In this document: in pieces, positions 11,146 to 20,350 of the stretch | Position numbering within the stretch: position 1 is the stretch's first letter | How the letters are laid out: every line of letters starts with the position of its first letter | Assembly: GCA_016709305.1 (NCBI GenBank) | Contig: JADJNA010000034.1 | Location: 1-61,967, forward strand | DNA from: Candidatus Villigracilis saccharophilus | GTDB taxonomy: Bacteria > Chloroflexota > Anaerolineae > Anaerolineales > Villigracilaceae | DNA: 61,967 nucleotides | Direction: 5' to 3' | Position numbers and translations under genes: made by a program | The notes under the pieces: generated by a model | Databases searched by the model: none | Told to the model about the DNA's origin: nothing | The model's input: only the letters and a program-made list of their open reading frames with translations

Positions 11146-13527
11146 ATGAAATGGTTTAATAACTTACGAATGGGTGTGAAGTTGCTTGGGGCTTTCCTGG
11201 CGCTTGTACTACTCGTGGGAGGCGTGCTGGGAGGATTGGGTTATTTCAACCTGAATAGCGTCAACAACATCATTAAAGAGATCGTCAACCAGCGCGTACC
11301 TTCTGTTAAGAATGCTACTGCTGTTGAGCGATATGCCCTGCGCACTATTCTCGATGAGAAGCAATACCTGCTGGGCGCCAACGATACCCGTGTAGACCGC
11401 ACGCAATTTCAGGCGTCTGCGATGAACAATATTGACCAGATCATTGCTGCGCTGGATGAAGTGGACAAGGTCGCCAAAGAATATAACGATACAGACCTGC
11501 TGGCAAAATCACAGGAAGTTCGAACGGTCACTTTGCAGTATAAAGACCTTTACAATCAGGGCGTAGCGGCATTGGAAGAAAATGCCCAACTGGCCACAGT
11601 CATGGCGGAGAACGGCACCAAGGTGACCGACCTCGCCCGTGCATTTTTCAATGACAAGACCGGATTGACTGATGAAGAAACGATGAAACAGATCCCGATT
11701 CTGGTTGATATTTGGGAGACTGCGTTAATGACCCGGATTGACCAGAACAAGTATATGCTCTATCGCGATCAAAAGTATTACACCTCGTTGGAAGATAATA
11801 TTAAGAAATTGGGTGTACGCTATACAGATTTGGAAAGAGTAAGCACGCAGGCTGCAGATAAGCAAAAGATCAATGAAGCACGCACAGCAACTGATGCGTA
11901 TTACGCTGCTGCACAGGGCTGGGTGGCCAAAGACAATGAATTAACCGCCATCCTGGCCGATATGAACTCCATTGGTTTGAAAGTACAGGAAAACGCGATG
12001 GCGGCGGAAGATGCCGGCTGGCAGGCGGCTGAAGCTACAAAAACACCAGCGCTAGTGCTGTATCCAGCGCGATCACGCTCACTATCATAGCTGTTGTCGT
12101 TGCGATCTTGCTTGGATTGATCCTTGGGATTGTCATTTCTAAAAGCATCGCCAACCCGCTGGCCTTCCTGACCAAGTTGGCGAAAGCCCTCTCGGTCGGC
12201 GACATGGTGCGTGATGTGAGTGAAGCCGAGAAGGACACGGTCCGCAAACGCAAGGATGAGATCGGTGACATCAGCAACGCCTTCGATGCGCTGATCAACT
12301 ACATGCAGGGCATGGGCGTGGCTGCAACAGCTATTGCTGAAAACAACCTGACCACTACAGTCACCCCGAAATCACCCAAAGATGAACTCGGCAACTCCTT
12401 CGCCAAGATGATCGCCGGCCTGCGCGATGCCGTCAGCCAGAGCGCGGAAAACGCAAACGCGGTCCCAATCGCCGCAGCCCAACTGACTACCGCCGCCGAA
12501 CAATCCGGCGAAGCCACCAGCCAGATCGCCACCACCATTCAACAGGTCGCGCTCGGCACCGCCCAGCAGACCGAAGGCGTCACCAAGACCTCCGCCTCCG
12601 TCGAGCAGATGGGACGCGCCATTGACGGCGTCGCCAAGGGCGCTCAGGAACAAGCCAAAGCCATCTCCCAGGCTTCACAGATCACCTCCCGCATCAACGC
12701 CGCCATCGAACAGGTCGCTGCCAACGCGCAGGCTGTCACCCGTGACTCCGCCCAGGCCGCCACCTACTCCCGCGATGGTGCCAAGACCGTCAAGGAAACC
12801 ATCAACGGCATGGAAGCCATCCGCTCCAAGGTCGGTCTCTCCGCCACCAAGGTCGAAGAGATGGGTACCCGCTCCGAGGAGATCGGTGCCATCGTCGAAA
12901 CCATCGAAGATATTGCCTCTCAAACCAACCTGCTGGCTCTCAACGCCGCCATCGAAGCCGCCCGCGCAGGCGAACAGGGCAAGGGTTTCGCGGTCGTGGC
13001 CGATGAAGTCCGCAAGCTGGCCGAACGTTCCAGCCTCGCCACAAAAGAGATCGCCGCCCTCATCAAGGGCATCCAGAAGACCGTCAGTGAAGCCGTGACC
13101 GCCATGCAAGCCTCCGCTCAGGAAGTCGAGCTGGGTGTGACACGCGCTCATTCGGCTGGCGAGGTGCTCGATAACATCCTCGGCGCGGCGGAATCCGTTT
13201 ACAAGCAGGCCGAAGAGGCGGGCAACACCGCCGCCAAGGTCGGCGCCGCCGCCGCTGAACTGGTCGAAGCGGTTGACGCGGTCTCCGCCGTGATCGAAGA
13301 GAACACCGCCGCCACCGAAGAGATGGCTGCCAATTCGTCCGAAGTCACCCAGGCCATCGAGAGCATCGCCAGTGTCAGCGAAGAGAACAGCGCATCCGTC
13401 GAGGAAGTCTCCGCCTCAACCGAGGAAGTATCCGCCCAGGTTCGAGGAGGTTTCCGCCTCCGCCACTTCCCTGATGGAGATGGCTCAGAAGTTACAGCAG
13501 GTTGTGGCAAAGTTTAAACTTAAATAA
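11146..13527 (+). CDS. Methyl-accepting chemotaxis protein, two frame breaks
   Basis: A transmembrane receptor of about 793 residues. A first membrane helix spans about residues 12-34, followed by a helical extracytoplasmic sensor of about 270 residues that looks like a four-helix bundle, a second membrane helix (TIIAVVVAILLGLILGIV), a HAMP region and a long signalling coiled coil. The coiled coil includes the conserved hairpin tip around EDIASQTNLLALNAAIEAAR, which contacts CheA and CheW. A break at the A-run near 12043 splits the sensor from helix 2. Another near 13440 shifts the tail; corrected, the protein ends EMAQKLQQVVAKFKLK at TAA 13525-13527. ATG 11146 has GGAG upstream at normal spacing. 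The 12.3-13.4 kb part is clearly more GC-rich than the sensor part. Confidence 0.9.
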
Positions 13528-13542
13528 TCTATACGGCACACA

Positions 13543-13599
13543 GATTTGGCGAAGGATTGGATGTGCCAACATCCAATCCTTCGCCAAATCTTATTCTAT
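13543..13599 (+). terminator. Intrinsic terminator-like hairpin after the chemoreceptor
   Basis: A perfect 21-bp inverted repeat (arms 13543-13563 and 13570-13590) encloses a 6-base loop, TGCCAA, and is followed by TTATTCTAT. It begins 15 bp after the receptor stop codon. The stem is long for a simple terminator and the T-tract is interrupted, so it may also be a mobile palindromic element that serves as a terminator. Confidence 0.65.
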
Positions 13600-13734
13600 A
13601 AATACTGGTCAAACCTGGAGAATGAGATGAAATATAAACAGTGAGTATCGGTTGTTTATTTTTTTAACTACTCATCTGAGGCACGATATGAAATCAGAAA
13701 AAACACTGTCCATTAAAAGTGGAATAAAAATCAT

Positions 13735-14091
13735 TCATAATTGCACGAATGGTCGTCCATTATTAGCTCCCAAAAACAATTCCAAAATCCACAATACCGT
13801 CATCCCAACTAAAATGGTGAGCAAGACATTGCGTGTTTTCCAGGCCACCACAGCACCGACCAGGCCAGCCATTAAGCGGAAATTATATTGTGAAAGGTCA
13901 AGATGCCCGGCTGGGTGAGTAAGGGCTGGGAAGACCAATGCTGCCAGTGCGGCCGCAGGCACAAAGCGCAAGGCATGGCGCAGCCGATCTGGCATTGCAA
14001 TTTTCCCGAATAGGTAAATAAATAGGAAGCGGAGCAGGAACGTGCCTGCTCCAATGGCAATAAAAAGTAGCCAAATCTGTGTTTTGCTCAC
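13735..14091 (-). CDS. azlD: AzlD-like branched-chain amino acid exporter, small subunit
   Basis: The 118-residue protein has about four hydrophobic segments and fits the AzlD family: an N-terminal helix (WLLFIAIGAGTFLLRFLFIY), a conserved RLRHALRFVPAAALAALVFP stretch, and two C-terminal helices. AzlD is the small partner of AzlC in an inner-membrane exporter of branched-chain amino acids or their analogues. Its ATG overlaps the azlC stop codon (ATGA, 14088-14091). The substrate is assigned by family only. Confidence 0.85.
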   Translation of the reverse strand: MSKTQIWLLFIAIGAGTFLLRFLFIYLFGKIAMPDRLRHALRFVPAAALAALVFPALTHPAGHLDLSQYNFRLMAGLVGAVVAWKTRNVLLTILVGMTVLWILELFLGANNGRPFVQL

Positions 14092-14774
14092 GATGCGGTC
14101 CTTCGATTTTCCACTAGATAACCAGCGGCAATGCCAAGAAAGGTAGCGAGCACCAAGCCGATGTTATACGGTAATCCCTTGGCGAGTACTGCTATGATTC
14201 CTCCAGTGAGCGCGGCAACCACCGTCGGGCGGTCGCGCAATGATCCGAACATCAATGCCATAAAACTGAGCGGAAAGGCAAAGTCGAAACCCCAACTGGC
14301 TGGCACAAGCGCGCCTAATAGCGACCCAATAACGGCGCTGATCTGCCAGGCAACCCAGACGGTCAGTGCCGAACCAAAATAAAACCAGCGATGACTGACC
14401 GTCTCATTTGTCACGAAATGAGTCAAACTAACTCCGAAAGCCTGATCTGAGAGCATATATGCCAGCAAAGCCTTTTGCCATAATGAAAGCTTTTGCAGAT
14501 AAGGGGCCAGGGTTGCGCTGTACATAGTAAAACGCAAGTTGATCACCCATGCTGTCAATACCATAATGAGCCAGGGACTGCCGGCGCTCATCAATTGGAA
14601 GACCACAAGCTGCGACGCTCCAGCAAATACCAGCACTGACATTCCCAGGGTTTCAAAAAAAGTTAATCCCACGCTGACGGCAGCCACTCCTGAGATCATG
14701 GCAAACGGAACCACTCCGATCAGGATGGGCAGCGCGCCTCGTGCGCCGGCAAGAAAATCCTTGTTTATTCGCAT
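14088..14774 (-). CDS. azlC: AzlC-like branched-chain amino acid exporter, large subunit
   Basis: The 228-residue polytopic protein matches AzlC in length and pattern: GARGALPILIGVVPFAMISG at the start, FAGASQLVVFQLM in the second segment, the WVINLRFTMYSATLAPYL region and DQAFGVSLTHF in the middle, then helices near LTGGIIAVLAKGLPYNIGL. With AzlD it should form a transporter that exports branched-chain amino acids. It is first in a two-gene operon. A hairpin lies in its presumed leader, 15-42 bases upstream of the start. Confidence 0.87.
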   Translation of the reverse strand: MRINKDFLAGARGALPILIGVVPFAMISGVAAVSVGLTFFETLGMSVLVFAGASQLVVFQLMSAGSPWLIMVLTAWVINLRFTMYSATLAPYLQKLSLWQKALLAYMLSDQAFGVSLTHFVTNETVSHRWFYFGSALTVWVAWQISAVIGSLLGALVPASWGFDFAFPLSFMALMFGSLRDRPTVVAALTGGIIAVLAKGLPYNIGLVLATFLGIAAGYLVENRRTAS

Positions 14775-14788
14775 TGTTTCTTTTATCC

Positions 14789-14816
14789 AAACTCCTATGT
14801 AGTTTTATGGGAGTTT
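14789..14816 (-). promoter_or_regulatory. Hairpin in the azlC leader
   Basis: The arms AAACTCCTAT (14789-14798) and ATGGGAGTTT (14807-14816) pair over 10 bp with one G-T wobble and an 8-base loop. In the azlC transcript this lies just upstream of the start codon. It could be a leader hairpin or a palindromic operator; the sequence alone does not decide. Confidence 0.3.
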
Positions 14817-15086
14817 ACCATCACTCACAATTGCTTTTTACTCAGCAAAGGATGAGATAAGAATCGGGGGAGCTAAAAAGATAAATAAACTGGCATTTCA
14901 ACGACTGGGATAGGACTATACTTATTTGTGGAGTCTTATTTTTGAACCACAAAGCTCGCAAGGAGTGCAAAGAAACCCATACAGATTTAAGAACTGCGGC
15001 TCTATGCCGTAAATTTAGAATTTTTGCCAATGACACATAAAATTGCGGAGCTGCGATTGGCGTGTTTTGCACATGATATGTGAAAA

Positions 15087-15108
15087 CTGGCGGGATGATC
15101 TCCGCCAG
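15087..15108 (-). terminator. Intrinsic terminator downstream of katG
   Basis: CTGGCGG and CCGCCAG pair over 7 bp with an 8-base loop. T-tracts flank it on both strands (TTTT on the minus strand, seven T on the plus strand), which is typical of a bidirectional terminator. It lies 69 bp past the katG stop. The only gene oriented towards it is katG. Confidence 0.7.
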
Positions 15109-15176
15109 CTTTTTTTAAATTCTGTCCATTCGGGCTGTGGCTAATTTGCTCTATCAGGACAGCCCTGCTTGTTGTC

Positions 15177-17357
15177 TTAGATAAGATCGAATCGGTCCAG
15201 ATTCATGACCTTGTTCCAGGCTGCAATGAAATCACGCACGAACTTCTCTTTTGCATCACTTTGCGCATAAACTTCGGCCAGGGCTCTTAGTTGCGAGTTC
15301 GAGCCAAAGACCAAGTCGACGCGGGTGCCGGTCCACTTAAGTTCACCCGTCTTGCGGTCGCATCCTTCGAAGGTGTCTCCGATATCAGATGTGGACTTCC
15401 AGATTGTTCCCATATCTAGCAAGTTGACGAAGAAATCATTGCTCAGCGTATCGTCCTGTTTTGAGAACACGCCATGTTTTGACTGGTTCACATTAGCGCC
15501 CAGTACACGCAAGCCGCCGACAAGCACTGTCATCTCTGGTGCGCTCAAGGTTAAGAGTTGAGCCTTGTCTACAAGCATTTCCTCAGCCGATACGGTGAAG
15601 GCCGCCTTTTGATAATTGCGGAATCCGTCGGCCTGGGGCTCCAGAACGGCAAACGATTCAACATCGGTTTGTTTCTGTGAGGCGTCAGCGCGGCCTGGGG
15701 TGAAGGGTGCCTCGATCGCGTAGCCTGCAGCCTTGGCCGCTGCTTCGACTGCTGCACAGCCACCCAGCACGATCAGGTCTGCCATTGAGGCTTTCTTTCC
15801 GCTCGACTGCGCACCATTGAAAGCTTGCTGGATGTCTTCTAGTGTGGCTAGCACCTTCGCCAGTTGCGCGGGTTGGTTGACTTCCCAATCCTTTTGCGGG
15901 GCGAGGCGGATACGTGCGCCATTGGCGCCGCCGCGCTTGTCCGATCCGCGGAAGGTGGAGGCTGATGCCCAGGCGGTGGAAACTAATTCGGAGACCGACA
16001 AGCCCGAAGCTAAAATCTTGGCTTTCAAGTCAGCGATGTCTTTGGCATCGATCAAGGGATGATTCACAGCGGGGAGCGGGTCCTGCCAGATCAAATCTTC
16101 GGCGGGGACTTCTGGACCGAGGTAGCGGACTTTGGGCCCCATGTCGCGGTGAGTCAACTTGAACCAGGCGCGGGCAAAGGCATCCGCAAACGCTTCGGGA
16201 TTCTGGTGGAAGTGGCGCGCGATCGGCTCGTAGATCGGGTCAAATCGCAGCGATAGGTCAGCGGTGGTCATCATTGGTGCGTGCTTCTTCGACGGGTCGT
16301 GCGCATCAGGAATCATGTCTTCCGGTTTAACATCCTTGGCCACCCACTGTTGAGCGCCGGCCGGACTCTTGACCAGTTCCCACTCATAGCCAAAGAGCGT
16401 GTTGAAGTAGCCCATGTCCCACTGGGTGGGGTTGGGTTTCCAGGCGCCTTCGATGCCGCTGGATGTGGTGTGGATGCCCACGCCGCTTCCAAGACTATTC
16501 TTCCATCCCAAGCCCATTTCTTCCAGCGGGGCGGCTTCGGGTTCGCGTCCGACCAGCTTCGGGTCGCCTGCACCATGGGCTTTGCCGAAGGTGTGACCGC
16601 CCGCAACGAGGGCGACGGTTTCTTCATCATTCATGGCCATGCGGGCGAATGTCTCGCGCACATCGCGGCCCGAGGCCACAGGGTCAGGGTTGCCGTTGGG
16701 GCCTTCGGGGTTCACATAGATCAGACCCATCTGCACGGCTGCCAGCGGATTCTCAAGGTCGCGGTCGCCGCTGTAACGTTTGTCGCCCAACCAGGTTTCT
16801 TCATTGCCCCAATAGATGTCTTCTTCGGGCTGCCAGATATCGGCGCGTCCCCCGCCGAAGCCGAAGGTCTTGAATCCCATCGACTCAAGCGCCACGTTGC
16901 CTGCCAGGATCATCAGGTCAGCCCAGGAGAGTTTGTTGCCATATTTCTGTTTGATGGGCCAGAGCAAGCGGCGCGCCTTGTCGAGGTTGACGTTGTCGGG
17001 CCAGCTGTTGAGCGGTGCAAATCGCTGGTTGCCCGTGCCGCCGCCGCCACGTCCATCCGCAGTGCGGTAGGTGCCCGCGCTGTGCCAGGCCATGCGGATC
17101 ATCAATCCGCCATAATGACCCCAATCTGCTGGCCACCATTCCTGCGAGTTGGTCATTAATTCAGACAGATCATTCTTCAGAACGGGCAGGTCAATTTTCT
17201 TGAATTCTTCAGCGTAGTTAAAATTGGAGTCCATCGGGTTGGAGGCTGGCGCGTGCTGGTGAAGAATGCCGAGGTTTAGTCGATTGGGCCACCAGTCGTG
17301 GTTCGATGTGCCTTGGCCAGCCTTACCTGTTATTGGGCACTTGCTGTTTTCGCTCAT
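15177..17357 (-). CDS. katG: Catalase-peroxidase KatG
   Basis: The 726-residue haem enzyme removes hydrogen peroxide by catalase and peroxidase action in the cytoplasm. The distal site is in MIRMAWHSAGTYR (Arg88, Trp91, His92), and the proximal haem ligand is His255 in VAGGHTFGKAHG. The Met-Tyr-Trp adduct needed for catalase activity is complete: Trp91, Tyr214 (GLIYVNPEG) and Met240 (ETFARMAMND), with family-standard spacing. The C-terminal half is the usual haem-free duplicate. AAAGGAG lies eight bases before the ATG. It is a single-gene unit. Its presence argues for at least occasional oxygen exposure, despite the hydrogenase and other anaerobic-style genes nearby. Confidence 0.97.
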   Translation of the reverse strand: MSENSKCPITGKAGQGTSNHDWWPNRLNLGILHQHAPASNPMDSNFNYAEEFKKIDLPVLKNDLSELMTNSQEWWPADWGHYGGLMIRMAWHSAGTYRTADGRGGGGTGNQRFAPLNSWPDNVNLDKARRLLWPIKQKYGNKLSWADLMILAGNVALESMGFKTFGFGGGRADIWQPEEDIYWGNEETWLGDKRYSGDRDLENPLAAVQMGLIYVNPEGPNGNPDPVASGRDVRETFARMAMNDEETVALVAGGHTFGKAHGAGDPKLVGREPEAAPLEEMGLGWKNSLGSGVGIHTTSSGIEGAWKPNPTQWDMGYFNTLFGYEWELVKSPAGAQQWVAKDVKPEDMIPDAHDPSKKHAPMMTTADLSLRFDPIYEPIARHFHQNPEAFADAFARAWFKLTHRDMGPKVRYLGPEVPAEDLIWQDPLPAVNHPLIDAKDIADLKAKILASGLSVSELVSTAWASASTFRGSDKRGGANGARIRLAPQKDWEVNQPAQLAKVLATLEDIQQAFNGAQSSGKKASMADLIVLGGCAAVEAAAKAAGYAIEAPFTPGRADASQKQTDVESFAVLEPQADGFRNYQKAAFTVSAEEMLVDKAQLLTLSAPEMTVLVGGLRVLGANVNQSKHGVFSKQDDTLSNDFFVNLLDMGTIWKSTSDIGDTFEGCDRKTGELKWTGTRVDLVFGSNSQLRALAEVYAQSDAKEKFVRDFIAAWNKVMNLDRFDLI

Positions 17358-17837
17358 CTTTGTTCTCCTTTAGATATTAGGTTTGAAAAGCTAATGGTAA
17401 TCTTAGCCGTGCGCGGGGCGGATCTGCCGGACAAAAGTCAAGGGAAAATTTGCCAAAAGCACTGAATCCTCTCAACGAGGGAAGCCCCTCTCTCCGTCCG
17501 TGTGCGCCTAATAAATTTGCGGACGCGAATTTATTAGGCGCAGGAAATCGCTCTACGGTTGGCCAATAGCGATATTATATCTCGGGCAGGTGCTATGAGC
17601 GGTAGTTAAATACGGTATTTCCTAGAACATCAAAAAGAAATGGCTGCTTCTGAAAACTGAGAAACAAACCACTGTCTGCCTTGATCGGCTTTTTGGAATT
17701 AATAACGTAAAATTGCCGCATCAATATCAGCTTAGTGTATGGACTTTGTATGCGGCAACTGATCAGAGTCTGCGGTCCATAGATGGTTGATCAACAACGA
17801 ACGGTTTAAATGGATGCGATTAAACGGAACACATCAT
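17358..17837. other. 480-bp divergent region upstream of katG and the aminopeptidase gene
   Basis: The region contains the katG ribosome binding site and, at 17391-17406, CTAATGGTAATCTTAG, an imperfect dyad with matching outer CTAA/TTAG arms that could be a peroxide-regulator site; this is weak. A large palindrome lies at 17503-17542. No further gene is visible. Confidence 0.45.
17503..17542. repeat. 40-bp near-perfect palindrome
   Basis: The arms 17503-17521 and 17524-17542 are complementary over 19 bp with a single G-T wobble and only two bases between them. The outer arm is TGCGCCTAATAAATT and its complement. There is no T-tract on either side, so it is not a classical terminator. It may be a short palindromic repeat element. 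Confidence 0.7.
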
Positions 17838-18902
17838 ATGGATAATCCAAGAAAACGCGCTAGGGAATTGGGGGTTGCTCCTGGTATTCTGTCTGCGGGA
17901 AAGTTAAATGGAATCATGGATATTTTTGGGATTCAAGTGGGGCATTTTACCTTGATCGAAGGTGACGATATTCGGACGGGCGTGACTGCCATCCTGCCGC
18001 ATGGAGGAAATATCTATCAGGATAAAGTGCCAGCCGGCGTCGTGGTCGGGAACGGGTTTGGGAAATTGGCTGGTTCCACCCAGATCGAGGAACTGGGCGA
18101 AATTGAAACACCGATCATTTTGACGAATACTCTTGCGGTTCCGTGTGCCTCGGAGGCATTGATCGAATGGACTTTAAATCAAATTGGCAATGAAGAGGTT
18201 CAAAGCGTAAATCCCATTGTTGGTGAAACCAATGACGGGATGTTGAATAATATCCGTAAACTCTCGATCACAAAAGAGCATGTGAAATTTGCGCTTGAGC
18301 ATGCTGGCATAGATCTGGTCACAGAAGGAAACGTGGGTGCTGGGACTGGAACAGTTTGTTTCGGCTGGAAGGGCGGCGTTGGAACGAGTTCGCGCATTCT
18401 TCCTGGAAATCTCGGCGGATATGCACTGGGCGTTTTGGTGCAGTCTAATTTTGGTGGTGTATTGCAGATGGACGGAAACCCTATTGGAAAAGAACTTGGT
18501 CAATATTACTTGAAAGATGAACTGGCAGATCAAACAGCCGATGGCTCGGTCATGATCATCATCGCAACGGACGCACCTTTGTCTGACCGTAATCTCAAGC
18601 GCCTTGCCAAACGCGGACTCGCCGGGCTTGCTCGAACAGGAGCTTCCATCAGCGATGGGTCTGGAGATTATGTGCTCGCGTTTTCAACTGCAGAGGAAGT
18701 CCGTAGAACCTCAGAACGCCGGGCTCAGGTCTGGGCGTATCCTGAAGTGCCCAATGCACAACTATCACCATTGTTTCAGGCTGCCATCGAAGCCACTGAA
18801 GAGGCGATCTATAACTCGCTTTGCATGGCCGAAACGATGACAGGCTATAAAGGGCGGGTAATTCATGCGCTCCCCATACGAGCGGTTGGACAGCTTAAGT
18901 GA
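17838..18902 (+). CDS. P1-family (DmpA-like) aminopeptidase
   Basis: The 354-residue protein belongs to the self-processing N-terminal nucleophile family of DmpA and BapA, which release N-terminal residues from short or beta-peptides. It shows RARELGVAPGILSAGKLNGI at the start, GIQVGHFTLI, and the chain-break motif ADGS-VMIIIATDAPLSD, where Ser237 would become the nucleophile after cleavage behind Gly236. I chose ATG 17838 because it fits the family N-terminus; a TTG at 17787 or an ATG at 17814 would add 17 or 8 residues, and no site has a strong ribosome binding sequence. A metallohydrolase of the YgeY type follows 61 bp downstream and may share its substrate. Confidence 0.85.
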   Translation: MDNPRKRARELGVAPGILSAGKLNGIMDIFGIQVGHFTLIEGDDIRTGVTAILPHGGNIYQDKVPAGVVVGNGFGKLAGSTQIEELGEIETPIILTNTLAVPCASEALIEWTLNQIGNEEVQSVNPIVGETNDGMLNNIRKLSITKEHVKFALEHAGIDLVTEGNVGAGTGTVCFGWKGGVGTSSRILPGNLGGYALGVLVQSNFGGVLQMDGNPIGKELGQYYLKDELADQTADGSVMIIIATDAPLSDRNLKRLAKRGLAGLARTGASISDGSGDYVLAFSTAEEVRRTSERRAQVWAYPEVPNAQLSPLFQAAIEATEEAIYNSLCMAETMTGYKGRVIHALPIRAVGQLK

Positions 18903-18963
18903 TTGCAGATATATATTGGCTGTTTCTAAAAAATAGTCCGCCCAGAAAAAAAAAGAGGCAATA

Positions 18964-20136
18964 ATGAAAATGTTGGATTTGATTACCCCAGAACTAAGAG
19001 AAGAACTCATCCAGTTTGCCCAAAGCCTGGTAAGGGTGAAGAGTATGTCCGGGCAGGAAGGGGAAATTATCAAACTCATTGAGAAAAAAATGTATGCTCT
19101 TGGATATGATGAGGTGGTCATTGATTCCATGGGAAATATTGTCGGGAGAATTGGCAATGGTGAAAAGGCGATCATGTTTGACTCCCATGTGGATACGGTC
19201 GAGGTAAATGATGAGGAAAAATGGGGTATTCCACCGTTCAGCGGCGAGATCGTCAATGGACGTTTGCATGGCCGAGGCTCTGTTGACATGAAATCTGGAA
19301 TAGCTGCTTCGATCTATGCCGCTGCGATCGCAAAGAAGGCGGGACTTGCTTCTGGCAAGTCCATTTATGTCTCCTGCGGTGTTTTTGAGGAAGATTGCGA
19401 CGGGGAAAATTTGAAACATTTATTCAAGGAACTTGATTTCAAACCTAATTATGTGATCATCTGTGAGCCTTCCAATAATAAAATTACGCTTGGACATAAA
19501 GGGAAGGCGCAAGTATTTATCAGAACGCAAGGCGTTTCGGCGCATGGATCGGCTCCCGAAAAAAGGGATCAATGCGATTTATGAAATGGCTGAGATCATT
19601 CAGCGGGTCGAAAAGATGAACATCGAACTTATGAAAAAGAAGGGGCTAAAAGAACCTTGGTTATGTCTAGAATTTCCAGTGTTAGCGCCTCCCTGAACGC
19701 TGTACCTTCGGAGTGTGAAGTCTATCTGGATAGAAGAATGGTTCCAGGCGAATCTGAAGAAGCTATCAGACAGGAAATGGACAAACTCGTGGAAGGCAAA
19801 AACGCAACCTGGGAAGTGGGAACGTTATACAGAAAAAGTTGGACTGGAATGGATATCAAGTATGAACCATTCCATCTGGCGTGGAAAATTGATCTGGATC
19901 ACGAACTCACAAAAGCTTGTATTGCAGCGTATTCCGAAAATTTTGGAAAAGAACCGACCGAGTTTGACTTTTGGGATTTCAGTACCAATGCCGTTACCCC
20001 GGTCAGTATGGGAATACCCACAATTGGTTTTGGACCGGGAGAATATAAACTGGCTCACATGCGTAATGAAAGCTGCGATGTTGATCAAATTATTGAAGCA
20101 TGCGGCTTTTATACAGGAATTATCTACAAGATATAG
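18964..20136 (+). CDS. M20-family metallohydrolase, YgeY-like, two frame breaks
   Basis: The protein, about 390 residues, fits the M20 peptidase/deacylase fold: metal ligands in FDSHVDTVEVND and GRGSVDMKSG, catalytic glutamates in FEEDCDGEN, a ligand in ICEPSNN, and the last histidine in GFGPGEYKLAHM. The dimerisation insert contains the YgeY-type NAVPSECEVYLDRRMVPGE. The frame breaks at a run of six A near 19560 and again near 19655; restoring one base each time rejoins SAHGSAPEKG and LVMSRISSVS. It is a paralogue of the YgeY at 44953 (compare NAVPDEAIIYIDRRM). The substrate is unknown. The P1 aminopeptidase just upstream suggests peptide or amide degradation. Confidence 0.82.
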
Positions 20137-20159
20137 GCCATCAGCTATATCTTGTAGAT
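20122..20159 (+). terminator. Hairpin over the end of the M20 gene
   Basis: Perfect 15-bp arms (20122-20136 and 20145-20159) with an 8-base loop; the left arm includes the stop codon. No T-tract follows on the plus strand, so it may stabilise the 3' end of the transcript rather than terminate by itself. It separates the peptidase pair from the sugar operon. Confidence 0.45.
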
Positions 20160-20350
20160 CTCGAAGCTGCTGCGCTGATTCGGATTAGCGTGCCGACCGT
20201 TCCTTTTATGCCGTAAAATTGAAGTATGAACATCAGACTTGGCGATTATGGATGGTCACCTGCCATCCGGTGAATGACGATCAACTTCACTTTGGTGGTT
20301 TGCCGAAACCCGAAGACCGATCTATTGCTTGATCTCTATAAAAGGACTCC

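Larger units (their letters stand above)
14775..15176. other. 402-bp intergenic region between azlC and the end of katG
   Basis: Apart from the azlC leader hairpin and the katG terminator there is no gene here. The part at 14945-14972 (accacaaagctcgcaagg and onward) resembles the low-complexity CACAAAG-type intergenic repeats common in bacterial genomes, but I see only one copy. Confidence 0.5.

Noticed and set aside
16281..17159. 292-codon open frame on the plus strand
   Set aside because: It lies wholly antisense to the well-conserved katG gene and encodes nothing recognisable.
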